NCBI RefSeq assembly: GCF_024170005.1
Contig: NZ_JALJXJ010000008.1
Span: forward strand, 248,001-312,000
DNA: 64,000 nucleotides
Origin: Azospirillum lipoferum
GTDB taxonomy: Bacteria > Pseudomonadota > Alphaproteobacteria > Azospirillales > Azospirillaceae
Reading direction: 5' to 3'
In this document: positions 1-6,619 of the stretch, one piece after another
How positions within the stretch are numbered: the stretch's first letter is position 1
How the letters are laid out: each line of letters opens with the position of its first letter
Notes under the pieces: generated by a model
The model's input: only the letters and a program-made list of their open reading frames with translations
Databases searched by the model: none
What the model was told of the DNA's origin: nothing
Program-made: the position numbers and the translations under genes

Positions 1-300
1 GCCTGGATGCTGACCGCGGCGAAGCAGGACCCGCGCCTGCCGGCCGCCGCGTCGGTGACGCTGCTGGACCTGATGGGCGTGATTGCCGGCGGCTGGCAAC
101 TGGCCCGCGCCGCCAAGGTGGCGGTGGAGAAGCTGGCGGAGGGCGATGCCGACATCGCCTTCCTGTCGGCCAAGCCGCTGACCGCCCGCTTCTATGCCAC
201 CCATCTGCTGCCCAAGGCGGCGGCGCTGCGGGCGACCGTCGTCAACGGCTCCGCGAGCGTGATGGCGCTGAGCGAGGAGCAGCTGTTCGGCGGAGCTTGA
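1..300 (+). CDS. Acyl-CoA dehydrogenase, C-terminal fragment (gene cut by window edge)
   Basis: Only the last ~99 codons are inside the window. The frame is open from base 1 (first residues AWMLTAA) to a TGA at 298-300. The pattern of a helical segment, GVIAGGWQLARAA and then FYATHLLPKAAAL matches the extra C-terminal domain of acyl-CoA dehydrogenases of the DmdC/3-methylmercaptopropionyl-CoA dehydrogenase type, which lies after the flavin domain. The catalytic and FAD-binding parts are outside the window, so the substrate cannot be judged. The last 59 bases overlap the 3' end of the oppositely oriented rluE gene. Confidence 0.75.
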   Translation, partial: AWMLTAAKQDPRLPAAASVTLLDLMGVIAGGWQLARAAKVAVEKLAEGDADIAFLSAKPLTARFYATHLLPKAAALRATVVNGSASVMALSEEQLFGGA

Positions 301-901
301 CCGGGCCGCGCTTGCCGGTTGGTGCCGGGGCCTTTGGCCCATTGCCGGGTGTCGCGGGCGGTTGGGGGACCTCCCGCCACTGCCCCGGCGCCAGCCCGTC
401 CAGCGTCCAGTCGCCGATCGACCAGCGGATCAGCCGCAGGGTGGGGAAGCCGACCGCCGCCGTCATGCGTCGGACCTGCCGGTTGCGCCCCTCGCGCAGG
501 GTCAGCGCGATCCAGCTGGTGGGGATGGCGGCGCGGTAGCGCACCGGCGGATCGCGCGGCCACAGCAACGCCGGCTCCTCCATCCGCCACACTTCGGCCG
601 GCAGGGTGGGGCCGTCCTTCAGCGTGACGCCGCGACGCAGCGTCTCCAGCGCCTCGTCGGTCGGCACGCCCTCCACCTGCACCCAATAGGTCTTAGGCAT
701 CTTGTTGGTAGGCGCGGCGATGCGGGCGATCAGCGGGCCGTCGTCGCTGAGGGCCAGCAGCCCCTCGCTGTCGCGATCGAGCCGGCCGGCGGCATAGACG
801 CCCTTCACCGGCACCAGTTCCGCCAGGGTCGCCCGGCCCTGGTCGTCGGTGAATTGCGGCAGCACGCCATAGGGCTTGTTCAGCAGGATCAGGCGCGGCA
901 C
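242..901 (-). CDS. rluE: 23S rRNA pseudouridine synthase, RluE-like (RsuA family)
   Basis: 219 aa. Converts one uridine of 23S rRNA to pseudouridine (U2457 in E. coli for RluE). The RsuA-family core is clear: LLNKPYGVL near residue 8, the catalytic signature GRLDRDSEGLL at 39-49 with nucleophile Asp42, and EGRNRQVRRM in the C-terminal half. The short form without an N-terminal S4 domain is what separates RluE from RsuA/RluB. The last ~35 residues are a Pro/Arg/Ser-rich tail outside the fold; it is the part encoded antisense to the acyl-CoA dehydrogenase 3' end, a convergent overlap of 59 bp. RluE rather than another RsuA paralogue is inferred from length and lack of S4. Confidence 0.88.
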   Translation of the reverse strand: MPRLILLNKPYGVLPQFTDDQGRATLAELVPVKGVYAAGRLDRDSEGLLALSDDGPLIARIAAPTNKMPKTYWVQVEGVPTDEALETLRRGVTLKDGPTLPAEVWRMEEPALLWPRDPPVRYRAAIPTSWIALTLREGRNRQVRRMTAAVGFPTLRLIRWSIGDWTLDGLAPGQWREVPQPPATPGNGPKAPAPTGKRGPVKLRRTAAPRSAPSRSRSR

Positions 902-980
902 GGGCTTGCTTCCTTGCGGAGTTCGGGAAAGGCGCTATCGTTCGCACCCCAACAGCAATCTAGATAGCAGGGGTTCGGCC

Positions 981-1907
981 GTGACGCTTCTGTTCTGCTC
1001 CGCCAGCGACAGCGCCGAGGATTGGCGCCGGGAAATCGCCCGTCATCTTCCCGACCTGGAGATGCGCGTCTGGCCCGAGACCGGCGATATCGCCGACATC
1101 GAGGTGGCGGTGGTGTGGAAGCCGCCGGCCGGCATGCTGGCGACCCTTCCCAACCTAAAGCTGATCGTGTCATTGGGCGCCGGGGTGGAGCCGATCCTTC
1201 AGGACCCGACGCTGCCGGACGTGCCGCTGGTGCGGATGGTGGCGGACGGGCTGACCGTCGACATGGCCGGCTATGTGGTTTTCCAGGTGCTGTACTGGCA
1301 TCGGTTGATGGACCAGTATGCCACCCTCCAGGCCGAGGCGCGGTGGGAGCAGCTGGACCATCGCCCGGCCTCCGAGGTGACCGTCGGCTTCCTGGGCATG
1401 GGCGAGCTGGGGGCGGCGTCGGCCGGTACGCTGCGGACCCTGGGATACCGCCTGATGGGCTGGAGCCGCAGCCCCAAGAGCATTGAGGGGGTGAAGAGCT
1501 TCTCCGGTCCCGACGGGCTGGCGGCAATGCTGCCGCAGTGCGATCTCCTGGTCTGCCTGCTGCCGCTGACCGACGAGACCCGCGGCATCCTGAATGCGAA
1601 GCTGTTCGCCGCCCTGCCCAAGGGGGCAGTGGTCGTCAACGCCGCCCGCGGCGGGCATCTGGTCGAGTCGGACCTGCTCGACGCGCTGGAGAGCGGGCAT
1701 CTGCGCGGCGCCAGCCTGGACGTTTTCGCGACGGAGCCGCTGCCGGCCGACCATCCGCTCTGGCGCCATCCGAAGGTCCGCATCACCCCCCATGTCGCCG
1801 GGGTTACCCACCCGTCGCGCTGCGTCGATCAGGTGGCGGCAGCGATGACGGCGCTCCGCGAAGGCCGGCCGCTACCCAATGTGGTGGACCGCAGCCGGGG
1901 CTACTAA
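981..1907 (+). CDS. D-2-hydroxyacid dehydrogenase, glyoxylate/hydroxypyruvate reductase A-like
   Basis: 308 aa with a GTG start at 981. Starts further upstream would run into the rluE promoter region and extend past the family N-terminus; a weak AGGGG lies 8 bases before the GTG. NAD(P)-dependent reduction of 2-oxoacids such as glyoxylate or hydroxypyruvate is expected for GhrA relatives. The nucleotide-binding GxGxxG is GMGELG at 139-144. The catalytic triad is Arg223 (in NAARGG), Glu252 (in FATEPLP) and His271 (in TPHVAG). Divergent from rluE across a 79-bp gap and transcribed alone. Substrate preference cannot be read from sequence. Confidence 0.85.
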   Translation: MTLLFCSASDSAEDWRREIARHLPDLEMRVWPETGDIADIEVAVVWKPPAGMLATLPNLKLIVSLGAGVEPILQDPTLPDVPLVRMVADGLTVDMAGYVVFQVLYWHRLMDQYATLQAEARWEQLDHRPASEVTVGFLGMGELGAASAGTLRTLGYRLMGWSRSPKSIEGVKSFSGPDGLAAMLPQCDLLVCLLPLTDETRGILNAKLFAALPKGAVVVNAARGGHLVESDLLDALESGHLRGASLDVFATEPLPADHPLWRHPKVRITPHVAGVTHPSRCVDQVAAAMTALREGRPLPNVVDRSRGY

Positions 1908-1911
1908 ACCC

Positions 1912-3450
1912 TTACAGCATCTGGACGGCGATCACCGCCAGCAGGGCCGCGATCACCCACAGGGCGGCGCGGTCCGAGCGGCGGCGGGTGTCCCAGCCGT
2001 TCAGCATCTGGCGGACGGTCTGCGGGTGCAGGCGCACCCCACCTTCCGCCATGTCGCGGGTCACCCGCTCCGCCTCGCTGACCAGGGCGGGGATGCGGCG
2101 GACGGTGGACAGGATGGCGCCGGCATCGTTGATGAACTGCGCCTCCGGCCCGCGATTCTCGCGCATCCATTCCTCGATCAGCGGACGGGCCAGCTCCCAC
2201 ATGTTGATGTTGGGGTTCAGCAGCCGGCCGACGCCCTCCGCCGTCAGCATGCTCTTCTGAAGGAGAAGCAGCTGCGGCTGGGTCTCCATCTCGAACTGTT
2301 CGGTGACGGCGAACAGCTGGGCCAGCAGCCGGCCGACCGAGATGTCGGCCAGCGGCTTGTTCTGCAAGGGCTCGCCGATGGCGCGGCAGGCCTGGGTGAA
2401 GATCTCGATCGACTGGTGGCGCGGGACATAGCCGGCCTCGAAATGCACGATGGCGACCCGGCGGTAATCGCCGGTCAGGAAGCCGATCAGCATGTCGGCG
2501 AGGTAATAGCGCGTCTCGCGGTCCAGCCGGCCCATGATGCCGAAATCGACGGCGGTGATGGTGCCCTGTTCGTTGATGAACAGGTTGCCGGGATGAAGGT
2601 CGGCATGGAAGAAGCCGTCGCGGAACACCTGGTTGAAGAAGCTGGCCGAGGCCATCGCCAGGATCTCGTCGCGGTCGAAACCGGCGGCGGAGATGCGGGC
2701 AGGCTCGTCCACCTTGAAGCCGCGGATGCGCTCCAGCGTCAGCACCCGGCCGCCGGTGCGCTCCCAATCGACCTTGGGCACGTTGAAGGTTTCATCGTCC
2801 TTGAAGTTCGCCGCCAGCTCCGACGCGGCGGCGGCCTCCATCCGCAGATCCATCTCCAGCCGCGAGGTGCGGGCGAAGGTGTCGACCACCTCGACCAGCC
2901 GCAGCCGCTTGAGCCGGGGCAGCACCCATTCCGCAAGGCTCGCCAGCCGGTAGAACAGGTCGATGTCGCGCTCGAACGCCTGTTCGATGCCCGGGCGCAG
3001 CACCTTGACCGCCACCTCCTGCCCGTCGGCGGTGACGGCGAAATGGACCTGCGCGATGGAGGCGGCGGCGACCGGCTTGTCGTCGAAGCTCTGGAACAGC
3101 GCCTGGACCGGCTGGCCGAACTCCGCCTCGATGATGGCGCGGGCCTGATCGGCGGGGAAGGGCGGCAGCTTGTCCTGCAACTCGGCAAGATCGACCGCCA
3201 TCCGCTCGCCGACCAGATCGGATCGGGTGGAGAGCAACTGGCCCAGCTTGATATAGGTGGGGCCGAGTTCGGCCAGCGCGCGCGCCAGCCGCTCGCCCTC
3301 GCGGCCGGGCACGTCCTTGCGGGCGATGCGGCGCCACAGCCAGAGCAGGCCGGGGGCGGTGCCGAGCAGGCTGGTGGGCAGGGCGTCATGGCGGGCGACC
3401 GTCCGGCCGATCACGGCCATCCGGACCAGGTTGCGCAGGATACGGAACAC
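1912..3450 (-). CDS. ubiB: UbiB family atypical kinase/ATPase for ubiquinone biosynthesis
   Basis: 512 aa. UbiB is a membrane-associated, protein-kinase-like ATPase needed for ubiquinone synthesis. The family-specific KxGQ motif is in YIKLGQLLSTRSDL near residue 70, the Ala-rich nucleotide loop is AAASIAQVH, and catalytic-loop and metal motifs are HADLHPGN and VDFGIMG. A hydrophobic segment ends the protein (AALWVIAALLAVIAVQML), matching the usual C-terminal membrane anchor. The start is GTG, 6 bases after the ubiE stop, with GGCGGA as a possible ribosome binding site, so ubiE-ubiB form one unit read right to left. Confidence 0.95.
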   Translation of the reverse strand: MFRILRNLVRMAVIGRTVARHDALPTSLLGTAPGLLWLWRRIARKDVPGREGERLARALAELGPTYIKLGQLLSTRSDLVGERMAVDLAELQDKLPPFPADQARAIIEAEFGQPVQALFQSFDDKPVAAASIAQVHFAVTADGQEVAVKVLRPGIEQAFERDIDLFYRLASLAEWVLPRLKRLRLVEVVDTFARTSRLEMDLRMEAAAASELAANFKDDETFNVPKVDWERTGGRVLTLERIRGFKVDEPARISAAGFDRDEILAMASASFFNQVFRDGFFHADLHPGNLFINEQGTITAVDFGIMGRLDRETRYYLADMLIGFLTGDYRRVAIVHFEAGYVPRHQSIEIFTQACRAIGEPLQNKPLADISVGRLLAQLFAVTEQFEMETQPQLLLLQKSMLTAEGVGRLLNPNINMWELARPLIEEWMRENRGPEAQFINDAGAILSTVRRIPALVSEAERVTRDMAEGGVRLHPQTVRQMLNGWDTRRRSDRAALWVIAALLAVIAVQML

Positions 3451-3456
3451 GGGGTC

Positions 3457-4233
3457 TTAGATCCGCCAGCCGGAATGGATGGCGGCGATCCCGCCTGACA
3501 GGTTGCGCACGCGCACGGCGCCGAAGCCGGCGGCCTCGATCCGTTTTGCCAGATCGGCCTGCGGCGGGAAGCGGCGGATGCTCTCGGCCAGATAGCGGTA
3601 GCTCGCCTCGTCCTTCGCCACGACGCGGCCCATGAAGGGCAGCACCTGGAAGGAATAGACGTCGTACAGCTCGCGCAGCACCGGCAGCACGACGTGGCTG
3701 AATTCCAGGCAGTAGAACTTGCCGCCCGGCTTCAGGACGCGGTGGGCCTCCCTGATCGCCTCGTCGATGCGGGTGACGTTGCGCAGGCCGAAGGCGATGG
3801 TGTAGGCGTCAACCGAGCGCGAGGCGACCGGCAGCCGTTCCGCGTCACCGACCGTCCATTGCACGCCGGACAGGATGTTGCGGTCGATGGCGCGGTCGCG
3901 GCCGACCCGGACCATCGCCTCGGTGATGTCGCAGACCACCGCCGCCCCGCCGCCGCGCTTCAGGAAGCGGAAGGCGATGTCGCCGGTGCCGCCCGCCACG
4001 TCGAGCAGGGTCATGTCCGGCTTGGGCGCCACCAGATCCATCAGCGTGTCCTTCCACAGCCGATGGATGCCGCCCGACATCAGGTCGTTCATCAGGTCGT
4101 AGTTGGTCGCCACGCTGTCGAAGACGGCGCGGACCAGCCCGGACTTGGCGGACGGATCGACGGGGGTGAAGCCGAACCAGTTGCCTTCGGCACCGGACGC
4201 GGGCTTTTGCGGGTCGGGGATGCGGTCGCTCAT
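3457..4233 (-). CDS. ubiE: Ubiquinone/menaquinone C-methyltransferase UbiE
   Basis: 258 aa from the ATG at 4233. An in-frame start 30 bases upstream adds only MAPARAMFPA and is less likely. SAM-dependent C-methylation of the benzoquinol ring. SAM motif I is LDVAGGTGDIA at 77-87. The UbiE signatures FDSVATNYDLMNDLMSGG (N-terminal) and RVLKPGGKFYCLEFS are present, as is the usual C-terminal NLSGGIAAIHSGW. First gene of the ubiE-ubiB unit. Upstream lies a long repeat-containing gap. Confidence 0.96.
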   Translation of the reverse strand: MSDRIPDPQKPASGAEGNWFGFTPVDPSAKSGLVRAVFDSVATNYDLMNDLMSGGIHRLWKDTLMDLVAPKPDMTLLDVAGGTGDIAFRFLKRGGGAAVVCDITEAMVRVGRDRAIDRNILSGVQWTVGDAERLPVASRSVDAYTIAFGLRNVTRIDEAIREAHRVLKPGGKFYCLEFSHVVLPVLRELYDVYSFQVLPFMGRVVAKDEASYRYLAESIRRFPPQADLAKRIEAAGFGAVRVRNLSGGIAAIHSGWRI

Positions 4234-4345
4234 GGCCGGGAACATAGCGCGGGCAGGGGCCATGCGCCAGCGGGGGCGTGCAGTGCGGAAGGCGCTGCGG
4301 CGAATGGCGTAGGGGGATGGGAGTGCGGGCCGGTCCTATTGGGGG

Positions 4346-4553
4346 ATGGAACAGCGTGGAACAGTTTTCCCGATCTGTTCCATGGAGTGCGGCCCGGCAG
4401 TGCACCTGCGGTTCGATGCAGCCTGGAACAGGGTGAAACACTCCTCAGGAGGCTGTTCCATAGGCTGCGGTTCAGGGGTGCGCCTGCGGTTCGGGACTGG
4501 ATGGAACAGGGTGAAACAGTTTTCCGCCGATGTTCCATCCGACACTCCATGGC
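4346..4553. repeat. Three tandem ~77-bp imperfect repeats, each with a TGGAACA/TGTTCCA inverted repeat
   Basis: Units begin at about 4346, 4423 and 4501 (periods 77 and 78); the third is truncated. Each opens with TGGAACAGSGTGRAACA and carries the reverse complement CTGTTCCA (TGTTCCA in the third) some 20 bases on, so each can fold into a 7-8 bp stem. Units one and two share CCTGCGGTTCG near their ends. A related single copy lies at 21454-21500. They occupy the 563-nt gap between ubiE (divergent) and rpmI; apart from these and the rpmI promoter I see nothing in that gap. Short open frames across the repeats look spurious. Confidence 0.75.
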
Positions 4554-4671
4554 ATGGATTAGGTCTGAAGTCCTAGCATGGTTGACGGACCCGGAGGAAG
4601 GAATCCGGCAAACTATGTGTGTTCCGATCCTTGCTTCCCCCTCCTCCCGGCCGCTCGGCGACACATCCCCC

Positions 4672-4700
4672 TTGCATCCCGCTCTTCCCGCGCGTATAAG
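4672..4700 (+). promoter_or_regulatory. Sigma70-type promoter for the rpmI-rplT(-pheST) unit
   Basis: TTGCAT (4672-4677), a 17-base spacer, then TATAAG (4695-4700). Both boxes match the sigma70 consensus at 4-5 of 6 positions with ideal spacing. The predicted start lies about 90 bases before the rpmI ATG. Confidence 0.65.
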
Positions 4701-4796
4701 CCCAGCCTTCCACGGGCGGCGAGGCTGGGCCGTATGGCTCAGGGCATGCCCACCCGTCCGCTGGAATTCCGCCTCATTTCCACCTAGGAAACGAAA

Positions 4797-4997
4797 ATGC
4801 CCAAGCTGAAGACGAAGAGCGGCGCCAAGAAGCGCTTCAAGGTGACCGCCACGGGTAAGGTCCGCGCTCAGGCCGCCTACAAGCGCCACTGCCTGGAACA
4901 GAAGTCCCCGAACATGAAGCGCAACGCGCGCGGCATGATGACCCTGTGCGACTCCAACGCCCGCACGGTGCTGAAGAACTGGCTGCGCAACGCCTGA
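4797..4997 (+). CDS. rpmI: 50S ribosomal protein L35
   Basis: 66 aa, the normal length of bL35. Begins MPKLKTKSGAKKRFKVT and ends LKNWLRNA, the family hallmarks; strongly basic. AGGAAACGA precedes the ATG. First gene of the L35-L20-PheRS block. The usual upstream partner infC is not adjacent here: the preceding 560 bases hold only repeats and the promoter. Confidence 0.98.
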   Translation: MPKLKTKSGAKKRFKVTATGKVRAQAAYKRHCLEQKSPNMKRNARGMMTLCDSNARTVLKNWLRNA

Positions 4998-5032
4998 TCT
5001 CGGCACACTGACAAATTCGGAAGGACTGAACC

Positions 5033-5404
5033 ATGGCTCGTGTTAAGCGCGGCGTCACGACGCACGCCCGTCACCGCAAGATCCTGAAGCTCGCCAAGGG
5101 CTACCGGGGTCGCAATTCCAAGAATTTCCGCATTGCGATCGAGAAGGTCGAAAAGGCGCTTCGTTACGCCTACCGCGACCGCCGCAACAAGAAGCGCGAT
5201 TTCCGCGGCCTGTGGATCCAGCGCATCAACGCCGGCGTCCGTCAGTACGGCCTGACCTACTCGCGCTTCATCAACGGCATCAAGCTGGCCGGCATCGAGA
5301 TCGACCGCAAGGTCCTGTCCGATCTGGCCGCGCGCGAGCCGGAGGCCTTTAAGACCCTGGTGGACAAGGCCCAGGCCGCGCTCGCCTCCAAGGCCGCCGC
5401 GTAA
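5033..5404 (+). CDS. rplT: 50S ribosomal protein L20
   Basis: 123 aa, usual length. Starts MARVKRGVTTHARHRKILK and has the conserved WIQRINAGVRQYGLTYSRFI. Binds 23S rRNA early in 50S assembly. Lies 35 bases after rpmI with AAGGACTGAACC before the ATG. The Ala/Lys-rich end (SKAAA) is typical of alphaproteobacterial L20. Confidence 0.98.
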   Translation: MARVKRGVTTHARHRKILKLAKGYRGRNSKNFRIAIEKVEKALRYAYRDRRNKKRDFRGLWIQRINAGVRQYGLTYSRFINGIKLAGIEIDRKVLSDLAAREPEAFKTLVDKAQAALASKAAA

Positions 5405-5412
5405 CGCGCCTC

Positions 5413-5436
5413 GCGTTTCCTGAATTCAGGGAACGC
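5413..5436 (+). promoter_or_regulatory. Compact hairpin just after rplT
   Basis: GCGTT plus the 12-base palindrome CCTGAATTCAGG plus AACGC form an almost loopless inverted repeat. No T run follows, so it is not a classical terminator. It may protect the 3' end of the rpmI-rplT message. Confidence 0.45.
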
Positions 5437-5465
5437 TTGCCGTCACGGCGTCAGTTGTAAGAGAA

Positions 5466-5505
5466 GGGAGCCGGGCCGCTGGGCCGGCTCCCTTTTTCTT
5501 TTTGC
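5466..5505 (+). terminator. Rho-independent terminator between rplT and pheS
   Basis: Perfect 9-bp stem GGGAGCCGG / CCGGCTCCC with a 9-base loop, followed by TTTTTCTTTTT. It lies 35 bases before the pheS ATG, so it either ends the ribosomal transcript or acts as an attenuator or partial read-through point for pheST. Confidence 0.88.
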
Positions 5506-5539
5506 ACCGTTTTCTTCCCCACGCTTGCCGGGAACCGCC

Positions 5540-6607
5540 ATGCTCGACGCGCTGAAAGACGAACTTCTGTCGCAGGTCAACGCCGCCGCCGACCTTTCGG
5601 CGCTGGACGAGGTGCGGGTCTCCGCGCTCGGCAAGAAGGGGCGCATCACCGGCTTCATGAAGGAGCTGGGGAACCTCACCCCCGACGAGCGCAAGGAGCG
5701 CGGTCAGGCGCTGAACGCGCTGAAGGACGAGATCGCCGCCGCCATCGACGCGCGCAAGGCTGACCTCGCCGCCGCTCATCTGAAGGCGCGGCTGGAGGCC
5801 GAGCGGGTCGACGTGACCCTGCCGGTCCGGCCGGAGACGGAGGGGCGCATCCACCCGATCAGCCAGACGATGGACGAGATGGTCGCCATCTTCGCCGAGA
5901 TGGGATTCTCGGTCGCCGAAGGGCCGGACATCGAGGATGATTTCCACAACTTCACCGCCCTGAATTTCCCGCCCGGCCACCCGGCGCGCGACATGCACGA
6001 CACCTTCTATCTGCCCGATTCGGGCGATAAGAAGATGCTGCTGCGCACCCACACCAGCCCGGTGCAGGTCCGCACCATGCTGAACAACAAGCCGCCGATC
6101 CGCATCATCGCGCCGGGGCGGACCTACCGCTCCGACTACGACATGACCCACACCCCGATGTTCCACCAGATCGAGGGGCTGGTCATCGACGAGGCGACCA
6201 ACATGGGGCACCTGAAGGGCTGCCTCGTCGAGTTCTGCCGCGCCTTCTTCGACGTGGACGACCTGCCGCTGCGCTTCCGCCCCAGCTTCTTCCCCTTCAC
6301 CGAACCGTCGGCGGAGGTCGATATCGGCTGCTCGCGCAAGGGCGGCGAGCTGAAGCTGGGCAATTACGGCGACTGGCTGGAGATCCTCGGCTGCGGCATG
6401 GTCCACCCGAACGTGCTGGAAGCCTGCGGCATCGACAGCACCCGGTACCAGGGCTTCGCCTTCGGCATGGGGGTGGAGCGCGTCGCCATGCTGAAATACG
6501 GCATCCCCGACCTGCGCACCTTCTTCGAAGCCGACCTGCGCTGGCTGAAGCATTACGGCTTCGTCCCGCTCGACATTCCCAACATCGCCCACGGCCTGAC
6601 GCGCTAA
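5540..6607 (+). CDS. pheS: Phenylalanyl-tRNA synthetase alpha subunit
   Basis: 355 aa from the ATG at 5540; an in-frame TTG at 5525 would add five residues and has no better ribosome site. Alpha chain of the alpha2beta2 enzyme that charges tRNA-Phe. N-terminal coiled-coil, then the class II catalytic core: motif 2 in GRTYRSDYDMTHTPMFHQIEG and motif 3 in GFAFGMGVERVAMLKYGI. It follows a strong terminator 35 bases upstream and precedes pheT by 12 bases. Confidence 0.97.
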   Translation: MLDALKDELLSQVNAAADLSALDEVRVSALGKKGRITGFMKELGNLTPDERKERGQALNALKDEIAAAIDARKADLAAAHLKARLEAERVDVTLPVRPETEGRIHPISQTMDEMVAIFAEMGFSVAEGPDIEDDFHNFTALNFPPGHPARDMHDTFYLPDSGDKKMLLRTHTSPVQVRTMLNNKPPIRIIAPGRTYRSDYDMTHTPMFHQIEGLVIDEATNMGHLKGCLVEFCRAFFDVDDLPLRFRPSFFPFTEPSAEVDIGCSRKGGELKLGNYGDWLEILGCGMVHPNVLEACGIDSTRYQGFAFGMGVERVAMLKYGIPDLRTFFEADLRWLKHYGFVPLDIPNIAHGLTR

Positions 6608-6619
6608 GGAGCCGGACCC

